DNA of 37,190 bases from Avidesulfovibrio sp964369685 (GCA_964369685.1 CAYJFB010000024.1:1-37190), one strand, 5' to 3'. Positions 15,422 through 25,420 are shown, numbered from the stretch's first letter. The notes: generated by a model from the letters alone, not told the origin. Numbers and translations: made by a program.

Positions 15422-15978
15422 GGAAAAATCCTGCAAAGTGTGTTACAAATGGAGTCAGACGGGTTGTCAAGAAGATGGTTTCGAGGCTTCGTGGATCAGA
15501 TTTTTCTTGCCTTTTGGGGCTTGTGTTTTGATATATACACGCCTAAAAAGGCCGACTTAACTGTTTTGAAAGTGCTCGAAACGATGTTTTTTAAACAGGG
15601 TTTTTCAACGCTGTTTTGAAACGCTGTTCTTTATACACGCCAAGGTGTTTTGGGAACCGTCTTTGTAACACGATGTGTTTTTTTGACGAGACTATCTAAA
15701 ACAAAAAAGAGGACTGCTCATATCGGAAGTCTTGATGCTATGGACCGCATTACGGGTGTTTGTCACACAGGACACATTCAATGTTCAGCCGTTTCATGTA
15801 AAATCTGTAGCAAGAACACATGTATGTATGACAGTCTATACCGTATATTGTCAGGAAAGATAACCTAAAGCGTTAAAATGTTCAATCGGAACTTTGCTTC
15901 TTTTTTTAGAATTTCTCTTAACTTGAGAATTCGGATCACGATTTGACATGAAACACTCAGCACAAGGAATTGAAGCGT
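15422..15978. other. Gap between divergent helicase and methylase genes
   Basis: No credible gene was found in this 557-base stretch; short open frames lack ribosome sites and protein-like composition. It must hold the two divergent promoters, but no strong -35/-10 pair stands out. An A/T-rich block lies at 15840-15950. Confidence 0.5.
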
Positions 15979-17436
15979 ATGATGATGCTTGATCAAATAA
16001 TAGAACTGGATATTGAGCAATTGGTGTCGGACGGGCGCGGACTCGGGCGTAAAGACGGTGTTGTTGTTTTTGCGACGGACGCGTTACCCGGGCAACGGGT
16101 GAGCGTGCGTATCGATAAAACACAGCGCAATTGTGCAGAAGGTCATGTTCTTGAGATTTTGATGCCTTCAGCGCATCAACGAGACGAGCCGTGTATGCAT
16201 GGTGAAGCATGTGGTGCGTGTCCGTGGTCGCGGTTGGAATATGCGCAACAGCTCGTTTGGAAAGAGCGCATCTTGGATGATGCCTTGTCACGGTTGGGCG
16301 GTGTAAAGCCACAAGAGCGGTTGCCGATCATGGCCGCGCCGCAGGAGTGGGGGTATCGAAACAAGATGAGTTTTGTTTTTGGTGAGGCTGAAGGCGGCGG
16401 TGTTGTGCTTGGTTTGCGTCATCGACGTTCGCATCGTGTTGTTGACGTTTTGGGTTGTCAGATGCAGGACGCTTTTTCAATGGCGGTGTTGGCACGGATT
16501 CGTGCGTTTGCCAAGGCGAGCGGCCTTTCTGCGTATGTTGGCAAGGCAGGTTTTTGGCGTCATGTGGTGCTGCGTCGTCCGCGGCTTGGGGGGTGTTTTG
16601 TCGAGGTGATTGTGGGGCGTCATCCTCAGGGGTATCGTGCGGCTTTACAGCTTGCCGAGACGCTGAGCCAAGATGTGTTGGCGTTTGGCGTGGACGGTGT
16701 TGTGTGTTCTTCTCGTTTTGCCGAAGCAGAATTGGCGCAAGGTGAGCGAGTATTATATCGTTGCGGTCAAGAACAGATTCGGGAAAGGTTGTATCGGTCT
16801 TTGACAAATGATGTGTCGTCAACAACCAACGTGTCGTCAACAGCAAAGATGCTGTCAGTAAACAAGGAATCGGCAATGTTGAAGCCGCCTCTCACTTTAG
16901 CATACAATCATTCTGCTTTTTTTCAGGTCAACACGGCTGTTGCCGAACGTCTTTATGTCGAAACCGCACAGCATGTTGATATTGATACAAACACGGTCAT
17001 ATGGGATATGTATTGTGGTGTTGGGAGTATCGGTCTTTTTTTGGCAGAAGGTGCCATGGCTGTGGAGGGTTGGGAAATTGCGCCTGAGGCTGTTCACAAT
17101 GCGGTGCAAAATGCCCATGCAGCCGGCTTTACACACTGTCGTTTTCATACGGGTGATGCGGCGAAAGCCTTTACAGCCATGAAAGGCCAAGCCTTCGCCG
17201 GCAAAGACAACCTTGTTGTGCTTGATCCGCCGCGAGCCGGTTTGTCTCAACACGTCATTCAAGGCTTGTTGGCTGTCAAACCACAACACATTCTTTATAT
17301 TTCTTGTAATCCTGCAACGTTGGCGCGAGATCTCAAACGTCTTTCTCCTGCCTATTCTCTGAAACTCGCGCGCGCCGCAGACATGTTTCCACAAACACCG
17401 CATCTTGAAACACTGACTCTGCTTCAACGTTGTTAA
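15979..17436 (+). CDS. rlmD: 23S rRNA 5-methyluridine methyltransferase, RlmD/TrmA family
   Basis: The 485-residue enzyme has an N-terminal TRAM RNA-binding domain (about 5-60). An iron-sulfur cluster site follows, formed by C72, C78, C81 and C160. The SAM-binding methylase half contains WDMYCGVGSIGLFLA and DPPRAGL, the catalytic Cys in YISCNPATLARDL (C443), and the base Glu near the end (E477). It methylates a uridine in 23S rRNA using SAM. Family members RlmC, RlmD and TrmA are hard to separate by sequence, so the symbol is tentative. Residues about 280-306 are a Ser/Thr-rich insert with an imperfect repeat. The frame starts at a TTG (15970), but AAGGAA (15964-15969) fits the ATG at 15979. 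Confidence 0.88.
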   Translation: MMMLDQIIELDIEQLVSDGRGLGRKDGVVVFATDALPGQRVSVRIDKTQRNCAEGHVLEILMPSAHQRDEPCMHGEACGACPWSRLEYAQQLVWKERILDDALSRLGGVKPQERLPIMAAPQEWGYRNKMSFVFGEAEGGGVVLGLRHRRSHRVVDVLGCQMQDAFSMAVLARIRAFAKASGLSAYVGKAGFWRHVVLRRPRLGGCFVEVIVGRHPQGYRAALQLAETLSQDVLAFGVDGVVCSSRFAEAELAQGERVLYRCGQEQIRERLYRSLTNDVSSTTNVSSTAKMLSVNKESAMLKPPLTLAYNHSAFFQVNTAVAERLYVETAQHVDIDTNTVIWDMYCGVGSIGLFLAEGAMAVEGWEIAPEAVHNAVQNAHAAGFTHCRFHTGDAAKAFTAMKGQAFAGKDNLVVLDPPRAGLSQHVIQGLLAVKPQHILYISCNPATLARDLKRLSPAYSLKLARAADMFPQTPHLETLTLLQRC

Positions 17437-17487
17437 TCGTGCCGTGGCGTGTCCAGAGTTTTTTGTAGAAGTTCTTTTATGTTGTTT

Positions 17488-18222
17488 TTAGATATTGTGT
17501 TGTATATTTTTTGAAAAATTGTTTTGTGGTATAGGGAAAAATTCTCCACCGACACATCGTTTATGATGCAGAAGTGCGAGTGCGTTGTGGTGTATTTGTA
17601 AATGTGTACCTTGTTTACTGATTAAACCTTGATCACGCAAGGGGCGTAAAACTCGTGCCAAAGTGATGCGATTGATCGCTAACATTTCGGCCAATTGGGT
17701 TTGTGTCAACGTTGGATACAGCGTATAATACCCGTCGTCTGTCGGCTGACTGCCGTGTCTGCTGATACAGGCACTGACAAAAAAAAGAAAGCGTTCTTGG
17801 GCATTCATGTGTAGCAAGGTAGACATGCAATGCCAATATTGACTGTTTATATTGATCACATAGCGCAAACATTGTGCAGAATCTTCAGGACTATTCTGTA
17901 AATGTATCAATAAATGCTCTCGAGGAATCATGCGAATTTCAACAGGGGTGAGCGCACGCACTATGCCTTGTTTTTGATACGGATTCAAACACGCAACAAC
18001 ACCATAGGCACTTCCCGCACCCAGAAGGCTGATTGTGTTCAGCTGCTTGTAGCCAAGACACAATGAACAAATTCCTGATTCAATAAAAATAATGGATGTT
18101 TCTGACACACCGACAGCGTTGAGTATCATGCCTTGAGCACGTCTTTGCAATGGATACTCACGAGCAAGTTGTGTTAAAAAAGGCGATGCCGGCTGAGCAA
18201 AAAGAGGAATGACAGAATGCAT
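17488..18222 (-). CDS. Crp/Fnr-family transcription regulator
   Basis: The 244-residue protein has an N-terminal cyclic-nucleotide-binding-like beta-roll (about 20-130), a dimer helix, and a C-terminal winged helix-turn-helix with LTQTQLAEMLAINRITLARVLRPLRDQGLI. Two nearby Cys (ICSLC) occur, but the four-Cys pattern of oxygen-sensing Fnr is absent, and the cAMP-contact signature is not clear, so the signal is unknown. CAGGAAAA lies before the ATG. It converges with the methylase gene (51-base gap). The regulated genes cannot be named; the upstream palindrome at 18379-18393 could be its own operator. Confidence 0.88.
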   Translation of the reverse strand: MHSVIPLFAQPASPFLTQLAREYPLQRRAQGMILNAVGVSETSIIFIESGICSLCLGYKQLNTISLLGAGSAYGVVACLNPYQKQGIVRALTPVEIRMIPREHLLIHLQNSPEDSAQCLRYVININSQYWHCMSTLLHMNAQERFLFFVSACISRHGSQPTDDGYYTLYPTLTQTQLAEMLAINRITLARVLRPLRDQGLISKQGTHLQIHHNALALLHHKRCVGGEFFPIPQNNFSKNIQHNI

Positions 18223-18378
18223 AAACGTTTTTCCTGGCTTGAATCCGTTTTTTATGTATTGTCTCTGGGGCTGTTTCTAAATATCTGCCTGGTTTGTAAA
18301 GTGGAACATTTTGAGAACACTGTTGATAGCCGTGTGAAAAAAGTCTTCGCTGATACAATGAAACACCGGTTTGATGTC

Positions 18379-18393
18379 ATTGATGGTATCAAT
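18379..18393. promoter_or_regulatory. Candidate operator upstream of the Crp/Fnr gene
   Basis: ATTGAT-GGT-ATCAAT is a perfect 6-base-arm palindrome about 157 bases before the regulator's start. Fnr-type sites read TTGAT-N4-ATCAA; here the spacer is one base shorter. A further TTGAT lies at 18371-18375. The remaining stretch 18223-18564 is AT-rich with no supported gene. Confidence 0.35.
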
Positions 18394-18564
18394 CAGTTAT
18401 CATATGTGATTTATAGTAATTTCTTTGTGACAATAATATCATATGCCTTGCTTCAGAAGGAAATACCAAAGAATATTTCGAATGGATATGATATTATTTT
18501 ACACAATAAAATGTTCATGAGTTGTACCTGAATCGTTGCATAAAACAACTTAAAAGACAAATGG

Positions 18565-21459
18565 TTAGATCGTGTACGTTTTATCCGCATGGAGCAAGTT
18601 GAGAAAGGCATGTTCGTTCATTGGTTTTTCAAAAAAGTAACCTTGCGCGTAGTCACAGTTTAAACCTCGCAGCCATGTTGCTTGTTCTGCTGTTTCAACG
18701 CCTTCACTCACAACCTGCATACTCAGCTGCTTGACCATACGGATTACATTGTCTACCACAACAGCGCCTTTTTTTTCTATAATATTGCTATCTAGAAAGG
18801 CTTTATCGAGCTTAATGGTGTCAATATCTATGGCACTGAGTCGATTTAACGACGATTCACCCGTGCCAAAATCATCAATGGAGACCGCAAAGCCCATGGT
18901 GCGAATCTCTTTAATTTTTTCTTTCAATATATTCATATCCAACGTCATTGAACTTTCGGTAATCTCAAGTTCCAAGTGATGTGGATTCAGTTGATATTTT
19001 GATAAAATTTCAAAATATGCGGCAGGCACTCTGTCATCAAACAACGTGATCGCAGACATGTTGATTGAAATTGTCGGAATAGCAATCGTGTCTTGATGGG
19101 CAACAACAAATTTACACACCTCTTCAAACACATAGAGATCAACCTCGACGATAAAACCGTTTGATTCAAAAATACCGATAAACATATCCGGAGGGCTGAC
19201 GCCATAATTGCTCTTTGATTCCCAACGCACCAAGGCTTCGGCGCCGCCGATTCGTAATGTATCAAAGCGAATTTTTGGTTGATAGAATACCTTAAATTCC
19301 TGATCATGCAGTGCGGTACGCATTCTGTATACAATGCTTGTACGCATTTCTTGATCTTTTTTAATGTCACTGTTATAGGCATAGTGTGTAAAGGTATATT
19401 TTTGTTTGCCTTTTTGCCGTGCTGCGACTGTGGCATCAATGATTTCGTCGATCTCCAAAGTCGGATCCGAAATAACGCAAGAACCCACAGAGATACTAAT
19501 ATTATATTTCTCCCCTAAAAGACTTCTCACTTTTGAATATATTTCATTTTTACAGATGTTTTCAATGCATTTTTCGTCTTGTGTTTTATGAAAAATAACA
19601 AATTGATCGGCAATGATTCGTGAAACAAGATCCGTAGGCTCCCGGTACACTTCACGCAAAACCTGTGCAACAGCGTGAATCACCACATTACCCTTTTCCT
19701 GACCATACATCTTGTTGATCGTGTGAAAGCTGTCTATATCAAGCGAAATCATTTCATATTCATCAGGCGCAACAGTTTGTAAAAGTTTGGTTGCCTTGCC
19801 TTTAAAATAATACAAAGAAAATAAATCGGTCAGATCGTCATAGTTGACAATCTTCAAAACAGCTTGCTTCTTTTTATATTGTAAATAAAAAATAATACAG
19901 ACAACAATAAGCATCATGCCCAACAAGATAATCAAAATCAGCGGCAAATGATCTTGTAAGAATTTCTCTACCGTGTATTCAGGTAAAAAAGAAACAGACT
20001 GCATGGACATGATCTCATCAATAATATTTTGATCGACATGCTCAAACATGACATTAAATGCGCCGATATATTCAGTCAGATTCTCAAGCTTATTGGATAA
20101 AAAAATACGTAAAGGTAAAGAAAGTCCTGTACTTCGTATAGTATACAAATCTTCGCCAAAAACGGCTTGCGCATACTCCACACCGTTTTCTGTTGCCAAA
20201 ATGCCGTCAATTTCTCCGTTTTTATAGCCTGCCATCAGCGCTTCAAATGTTCCATAGCTTTTCACGCTGTTATTCGGATATCGCTCTGCAACATCTTTAT
20301 AATCGAGGGTAATATAATTCAGCATGCCCAGTGTGCTTGCGTAGCTGTCCAAAACAATCTCTTCGATAAAGCCTTTTTTTGCAAACAAGAGTATCGGTAA
20401 TTCCATAAACGGCTTTGATGGCGTATAAAAAGCCATTTCATGCTCATAATCACCCGTGGCCGAGATGAGCATGTCAAAACGTTCATGTAAATGATTCGGC
20501 ATGCCGTGGTTATACGGTACATATTGTAATGTAAAATCAAAATTCTTTGCAAGCTTATTCATGACATGGACACTGACTCCGTCGGGAAGCCCTGCGGCGT
20601 TGGTGTATTGAATCGGCTGATGGTGATCAATATACCCGCATGTCAGGATTTTATTTCGTAACAGTTTCAATTCATCGATTGTCAGATACCGTCTTGTCAG
20701 ATTTTTACTGCCATAGTATTTCATCTGCAGTTCTTCCAAAAATCGTCCGTCTGCAGAAACAGAAAGGGTTATGGCCTTTGCTAAGGCGTCCGCCAGAGGT
20801 TGGTTTTTTTTTGTTGTTAAAAAATACATGGGAAAGACTTCTAAATTCATGACCATATAGAAGTCTTTCACATCGCTGTTGATGGTGGTGACTAAATAGA
20901 AATCGGCTTTTTGTTTGATATAATCGCTCATATTGTCACGAACATAGGTGACAGAGATATTGTTGGCGGCACAATATGCATCAAACGATTTTTCACACGG
21001 ATTGTTGTGAAAACTTGCGACGACTTTCCCGTTAATGGCTTGGGGATTATCATAAGACAAGCCTTCTTCTTTTGAGGCCAATATCAGCTGTGTTGTTCCC
21101 AATGGTTTGGAAACAAATGTATATGCATCGGGAATGGTGCCGTTATCAAGCGCGATACCCATCACATCAATTTCACCGTTTGCCAAGGCATGAAGAAGTT
21201 CTGATGAGTCATATTTAATAAATTCAAAAGTATAGTTTGAATAGTGTTCGGCTCTCATGAGTATCTCATAGCCAAAACCCTGCTCGTCCAATGAATCAAT
21301 GTTATTGATTACACCGGAATTTTTACTGTATCCAACTTTTAAGACTGTTTTTTTCGTATTTTTTTCCTCTTGAGCAAATGAGAACTGGCAAAAAGAAAAA
21401 ATAGCTAAAAACAATATGAATAATAGTTTTATACCGGTAAGAGATTTTTTGTTATACAT
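18565..21459 (-). CDS. Membrane sensor with two periplasmic binding domains, degenerate GGDEF and intact EAL
   Basis: The 964-residue protein has, in order, a signal peptide (about 1-30), two SBP_bac_3 solute-binding domains (about 38-250 and 255-485), one membrane helix (about 505-528), a GGDEF domain (540-680) and an EAL domain (715-955). The GGDEF site reads RIIADQF (614-620), so cyclase activity should be lost. The EAL domain keeps its metal and catalytic residues: EAL (741), N800, E832, DD (862-863), K883, E919. It should therefore hydrolyse c-di-GMP in response to a small periplasmic ligand, perhaps an amino acid. A first ATG at 21474 overlaps GGAGAG, which fits the ATG at 21459. Base composition looks lower in GC than its neighbours. 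Confidence 0.92.
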   Translation of the reverse strand: MYNKKSLTGIKLLFILFLAIFSFCQFSFAQEEKNTKKTVLKVGYSKNSGVINNIDSLDEQGFGYEILMRAEHYSNYTFEFIKYDSSELLHALANGEIDVMGIALDNGTIPDAYTFVSKPLGTTQLILASKEEGLSYDNPQAINGKVVASFHNNPCEKSFDAYCAANNISVTYVRDNMSDYIKQKADFYLVTTINSDVKDFYMVMNLEVFPMYFLTTKKNQPLADALAKAITLSVSADGRFLEELQMKYYGSKNLTRRYLTIDELKLLRNKILTCGYIDHHQPIQYTNAAGLPDGVSVHVMNKLAKNFDFTLQYVPYNHGMPNHLHERFDMLISATGDYEHEMAFYTPSKPFMELPILLFAKKGFIEEIVLDSYASTLGMLNYITLDYKDVAERYPNNSVKSYGTFEALMAGYKNGEIDGILATENGVEYAQAVFGEDLYTIRSTGLSLPLRIFLSNKLENLTEYIGAFNVMFEHVDQNIIDEIMSMQSVSFLPEYTVEKFLQDHLPLILIILLGMMLIVVCIIFYLQYKKKQAVLKIVNYDDLTDLFSLYYFKGKATKLLQTVAPDEYEMISLDIDSFHTINKMYGQEKGNVVIHAVAQVLREVYREPTDLVSRIIADQFVIFHKTQDEKCIENICKNEIYSKVRSLLGEKYNISISVGSCVISDPTLEIDEIIDATVAARQKGKQKYTFTHYAYNSDIKKDQEMRTSIVYRMRTALHDQEFKVFYQPKIRFDTLRIGGAEALVRWESKSNYGVSPPDMFIGIFESNGFIVEVDLYVFEEVCKFVVAHQDTIAIPTISINMSAITLFDDRVPAAYFEILSKYQLNPHHLELEITESSMTLDMNILKEKIKEIRTMGFAVSIDDFGTGESSLNRLSAIDIDTIKLDKAFLDSNIIEKKGAVVVDNVIRMVKQLSMQVVSEGVETAEQATWLRGLNCDYAQGYFFEKPMNEHAFLNLLHADKTYTI

Positions 21460-21835
21460 AAAAATACTCTCCATAAATCAAGAAAATCCGTTGATGACAT
21501 GTTGTTATGTTAAACATGTATATTTTTTAGATGATGTTTGCTTGGCTTTATTGGCAAGATGATGTGATGCTAAAGTGAAAAAGCCATTGTATGAGCGGAA
21601 TTTTATATAAAATATCATGTCGTCTTGTCTATTGCAAGAGATTGTATGGTAAGACATATTCTTTTTTACTGTGAAATTGCTCTGTATGCTTTATTCAAAT
21701 CAGCATTGTTACTGTTTTGCTGATGTTTCGCGAATTGACAAACGGTATGCGTGCGGAACAGCGACAAATTTGTTTTTAGTATTGTAAAAAAGCGGTTTTT
21801 TATTGCCATAAAAAAGTAGAAAGCGTTTGTATATC
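21460..21835. other. Gap between divergent EAL-sensor and ileS genes
   Basis: This AT-rich stretch holds no credible gene. A short minus-strand frame over 21666-22103 is a shadow of ileS. It must hold the promoter of the sensor gene, but no clear site was seen. Confidence 0.5.
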
Positions 21836-21864
21836 TTGACAGTCTCGCTGATCTGTCCAATACT
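21836..21864 (+). promoter_or_regulatory. Sigma-70-type promoter of ileS
   Basis: TTGACA (21836-21841), 17 bases, then AATACT (21859-21864), which matches TATAAT at four of six positions. Transcription would start near 21871, about 43 bases before the ileS ATG. It likely drives ileS-lspA and perhaps the genes after them. Confidence 0.6.
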
Positions 21865-21913
21865 TCCGTGTTACTGATTTTGTTTTGAGTTTCATAGCTA
21901 TCGAGGTGCAAAC

Positions 21914-24766
21914 ATGAACGAGGCTCCCAAACGGGATTACAAGGCGACCCTAAATTTGCCTGACACCAAATTTCCCATGAAAGCCAACTTGGCACAGCGT
22001 GAACCCGAACGCTTAAAATGGTGGGAAGAAAACGATATATATAACGCCATGCTTGATGCGGCCAAAGAAACGGGTGAAACCTTCCTTTTACACGACGGCC
22101 CACCTTATGCCAACGGACATTTGCATCTTGGTACGGCTTTAAATAAAATTTTGAAAGACATGATTGTCAAATCGCGCAACATGCAGGGCTATCACGCGCC
22201 GTATGTTCCGGGTTGGGATTGTCACGGTTTGCCGATTGAATTGAAAGTTGAACACGAGCTCGGCGAAAAAAAACGGACATTGCCGCCTGCCGCCGTTCGG
22301 CGTCGGTGTCGGCAATACGCACAAAAATTCCTTGATATTCAACGCAAAGAGTTTCGACGTTTGGGTGTTTTTGGTCAATGGGACAAGCCCTATATGACCA
22401 TGGATCCGAGCTACGAAGCCGCAACCGCCGCAGAATTGGCCAATTTCTCCGAAAACGGCAGTTTGGTTCGCAGTAAAAAACCGATTTATTGGTGTTGTTC
22501 TTGTCAAACCGCTTTGGCAGAAGCCGAAGTTGAATACGCCGACCACACCTCAAGCTCGGTGTATGTTCGTTTTCCCTTTGCCGACAAACGCTTGTCAGAC
22601 ATTTTTCCGACACTGACCGAACAAGAACGGCAACAAACATACATTATTATTTGGACAACAACACCGTGGACATTGCCTGCCAACATGGGTGTGGCGTTGC
22701 ATCCCGAGTTTACGTATGTGTTGGTTGAGTATCACGGTGCATTGTATATTTTGGCGGCAGACTTGCTTGAAAACGTGGCCAAAGAAGCCGATTGGGACAT
22801 GAATGACGTTGTCGAACGCGGGCGTGCCGTCGGCAGTCAATTTGACCGTTTGCAAGCGCGGCATCCGTTTTATGATCGAGAGTCGTTACTGGTGCTTGGT
22901 GAGCATGTGACGCTTGAAGCGGGTACGGGTTGTGTCCACACCGCACCGGGGCACGGTCGTGAAGACTATGAAGTCGGTCTGCAATACGGTCTTGAAATCT
23001 ATTCGCCGCTCAACGATCAAGGACAATACCTTGACAGCGTGGAATTTTTTGCGGGTCAACAAGTTCACAAAGCCAACCCCAATGTCATTGTCAAGCTTGA
23101 AGAAGTTGGCAACTTGCTTGCCAAAAGTTCGTTGAGTCACTCGTATCCGCACTGTTGGCGGTGTAAAGAGCCTGTGATTTTTCGTGCGACCACGCAATGG
23201 TTTATCGGCATGGAGCAAGCAGGCTTGCGTCAACGCGCTTTGAAAGCCATTCGCGAACAAGTCAAATGGATTCCGACCTGGGGCGAAGAACGCATCTATA
23301 ATATGATTGAAACACGTCCCGACTGGTGTATTTCTCGTCAACGGACATGGGGCGTGCCGATTTTGGCGTTGTTGTGCGAGTCGTGCGGCGAGGCTTGGAA
23401 CGATCCTGCATGGATGCGCGATATGGCGGCGCGTTTTGCAAAACACCCCACAGGGTGTGATTATTGGTATGAAGCCGAATTGAATGATGTTGTGCCTGCC
23501 GATTTGGTGTGCAGTAAATGTGGCGGCACACACTGGAAGCGTGAAACAGACATTCTTGATGTGTGGTTTGATTCGGGAACGAGTTTTGCGGCGGTGTTGG
23601 AACAGCGTCCCGAACTGCATTTTCCTGCGGACATGTATCTTGAGGGTTCTGATCAGCACCGAGGTTGGTTTCATTCTTCGCTGTTGGCGTCTATGGGTTC
23701 GCGGGGTGTGGCACCGTACAAAGAGGTGTTGACGCACGGTTATGTTGTGGACGGTCATGGGTTGAAGATGTCCAAGTCCGTGGGGAACGTGATCGCACCC
23801 GATGAAATTATCGGTAAATACGGTGCGGAAATTTTGCGGATGTGGGTGTCTTCGGTTGATTATCGTGAAGACGTGCGCATCTCTGACGAAATTCTCAATC
23901 GTTTGGTGGACGCGTATCGGCGGATCAGAAACACCTGTAAGTATTTGCTTGGTTGTCTTGGTGATTTGACCTTGGATGATCTGATGGCTCCCGAAGACAT
24001 GGATCCGCTTGATCGTCATATTCTTGATGCCACGGCAAGAATGCACGCACGCGTCCAACAAGCGTATTTGGATTACGAATTTCATAAAGCGTTCCATACG
24101 TTGCATGGGTTTTGTGTTTCTGAGCTTTCGGCGTTTTATTTGGATATTATTAAGGATCGCGCTTACGCTTCGGGGGCAAGCTCAAAAGCACGACGTTCTG
24201 CACAAAGTGCGATGTATGTGATTGTGCGCCTGTTGATCCACAGTATGGCACCGATTTTGAGTTTTACGGCAGAAGAGGTGTATGGCTATATTCCAAAGGT
24301 GCTGTTGCCTGCCGATGCCGCACAGAGTATTTTTGCTTCACGACTGAGTGCCTCGTTGGGTTCTGTGGATCGGTTTTTTGTGAGTGACGAAGAACGCGCC
24401 CGTTGGGAGCGTTTGCTTGCTATTCGGGCAGACGTGACTCGCGCCATTGAGCCTTTGCGAAAATCCAAAGCCATCGGCCATTCGCTCGATACGCGCGTGA
24501 CGTTGTATCTTGATGCCGAAAACGCCGCCGCGTTGAATACACTCGGTACAGATTTGCGTGCGGTGTTTATTGTTTCGCAATTGCTTGTCAGCACAGACAC
24601 GCCGCCTGCGGACGCCGTACTCGGTGAAGTGCCGGGGCTTGCCGTTCATGTTGAGCGCGCCTATGGGGAAAAATGCGAACGCTGCTGGATTTACAGTGAA
24701 GAGCTCGGTACAAATGCGGAACACCCGACACTTTGTCCCAGGTGTACGGCTGTGTTGTGTGAATGA
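21914..24766 (+). CDS. ileS: Isoleucyl-tRNA synthetase
   Basis: The 950-residue class I enzyme charges tRNA(Ile). Its signature motifs are PPYANGHLHLG (63-73, the HIGH motif) and KMSKS (618-622). The editing domain lies between them (about 200-400). The C-terminal zinc finger CERCW...CPRC has C921, C924, C941 and C944, as in the zinc-containing bacterial type. Length is normal. GAGGTG lies 7 bases before the ATG. It is followed by lspA, the usual partner in many Gram-negative genomes. Confidence 0.98.
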   Translation: MNEAPKRDYKATLNLPDTKFPMKANLAQREPERLKWWEENDIYNAMLDAAKETGETFLLHDGPPYANGHLHLGTALNKILKDMIVKSRNMQGYHAPYVPGWDCHGLPIELKVEHELGEKKRTLPPAAVRRRCRQYAQKFLDIQRKEFRRLGVFGQWDKPYMTMDPSYEAATAAELANFSENGSLVRSKKPIYWCCSCQTALAEAEVEYADHTSSSVYVRFPFADKRLSDIFPTLTEQERQQTYIIIWTTTPWTLPANMGVALHPEFTYVLVEYHGALYILAADLLENVAKEADWDMNDVVERGRAVGSQFDRLQARHPFYDRESLLVLGEHVTLEAGTGCVHTAPGHGREDYEVGLQYGLEIYSPLNDQGQYLDSVEFFAGQQVHKANPNVIVKLEEVGNLLAKSSLSHSYPHCWRCKEPVIFRATTQWFIGMEQAGLRQRALKAIREQVKWIPTWGEERIYNMIETRPDWCISRQRTWGVPILALLCESCGEAWNDPAWMRDMAARFAKHPTGCDYWYEAELNDVVPADLVCSKCGGTHWKRETDILDVWFDSGTSFAAVLEQRPELHFPADMYLEGSDQHRGWFHSSLLASMGSRGVAPYKEVLTHGYVVDGHGLKMSKSVGNVIAPDEIIGKYGAEILRMWVSSVDYREDVRISDEILNRLVDAYRRIRNTCKYLLGCLGDLTLDDLMAPEDMDPLDRHILDATARMHARVQQAYLDYEFHKAFHTLHGFCVSELSAFYLDIIKDRAYASGASSKARRSAQSAMYVIVRLLIHSMAPILSFTAEEVYGYIPKVLLPADAAQSIFASRLSASLGSVDRFFVSDEERARWERLLAIRADVTRAIEPLRKSKAIGHSLDTRVTLYLDAENAAALNTLGTDLRAVFIVSQLLVSTDTPPADAVLGEVPGLAVHVERAYGEKCERCWIYSEELGTNAEHPTLCPRCTAVLCE

Positions 24767-24773
24767 GTGTTTT

Positions 24774-24829
24774 GTTGAAGACGCCATGCCGCACAAAATG
24801 TGTTTTTGTATGGCATTCGTGTCTTCAAC
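24774..24829 (+). other. Imperfect hairpin in the ileS-lspA gap
   Basis: GTTGAAGAC (24774-24782) pairs with GTCTTCAAC (24821-24829), and CATGCC with GGCAT inside it after a bulge. It begins 8 bases after the ileS stop. It has no T-run, so it may be a processing or partial-termination site that separates ileS from lspA levels. Confidence 0.45.
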
Positions 24830-24934
24830 CTCATCACACGGGTTGTTTTGCGTTCAAAACAAAAAAACATGATGACATTGACTGTTTCGTTTTTTTTTGC
24901 ACGATACATTTAAACGGTTCACACAAAGAAAGGC

Positions 24935-25420
24935 ATGTTGATACGCTCGGATTTTCAGATACCGCTGTTGGTTGCGTTGTGTGTTGTCGTGATTGATCAG
25001 CTTTCCAAATGGGCTGTGATGTCGTGGATACCTGTTTGGTCAGGTTTTCCCGTAACGGATTTTTTTAACCTTGTGCATATTCGCAATTCCGGTGCGGCTT
25101 TTGGTATTCTTTCAGATCCGAAATACGAGTGGTCTTTTTGGTTTTTTTTGGCGGCAACGGTGCTTGCTCTTGGTTTTGTTGTGTATTTGGTTCGAACGTG
25201 GAAAACGAAGCCGTTGTTTGCCCATGTGTCGTTGGGGTTGATTTGTGGCGGTGCTGTCGGCAATTTGATTGATCGGCTTCGTTTTCGTTCCGTTGTTGAT
25301 TTTTTGGATTTTCATGTGGGGGGGTGGCATTGGCCGGCCTTCAATGTGGCGGATATGGCGATTTGCGGCGGAGCTTTTGTTTTATGTTGGTTGTTGTGGC
25401 GGTTACCCGAACAGCAGTAA
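24935..25420 (+). CDS. lspA: Lipoprotein signal peptidase II
   Basis: The 161-residue inner-membrane aspartic protease cuts the signal peptide of diacylated prolipoproteins. It has four membrane helices and the conserved boxes VIDQLSKW, HIRNSGAAFGI, GAVGNLIDRLRFRSVVDFLDFH, and WPAFNVADMAI. The catalytic pair is D122 and D140. AAAGG lies before the ATG. One of its substrates, the CpoB-like lipoprotein, is encoded about 400 bases downstream. Confidence 0.97.
   Translation: MLIRSDFQIPLLVALCVVVIDQLSKWAVMSWIPVWSGFPVTDFFNLVHIRNSGAAFGILSDPKYEWSFWFFLAATVLALGFVVYLVRTWKTKPLFAHVSLGLICGGAVGNLIDRLRFRSVVDFLDFHVGGWHWPAFNVADMAICGGAFVLCWLLWRLPEQQ

Noticed and set aside
15338..15868. Several short plus-strand frames in the helicase-methylase gap
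   Set aside because: They lack ribosome sites, overlap the helicase gene or show no protein-like composition.
18217..18531. 104-codon plus-strand frame upstream of the Crp/Fnr gene
   Set aside because: It overlaps the regulator's start region, lacks a ribosome site and resembles no protein; the palindrome there is better read as regulatory.
22886..24106. 406-codon minus-strand open frame inside ileS
   Set aside because: It is a shadow of ileS; composition is rich in His, Thr and Arg and no family is recognisable.
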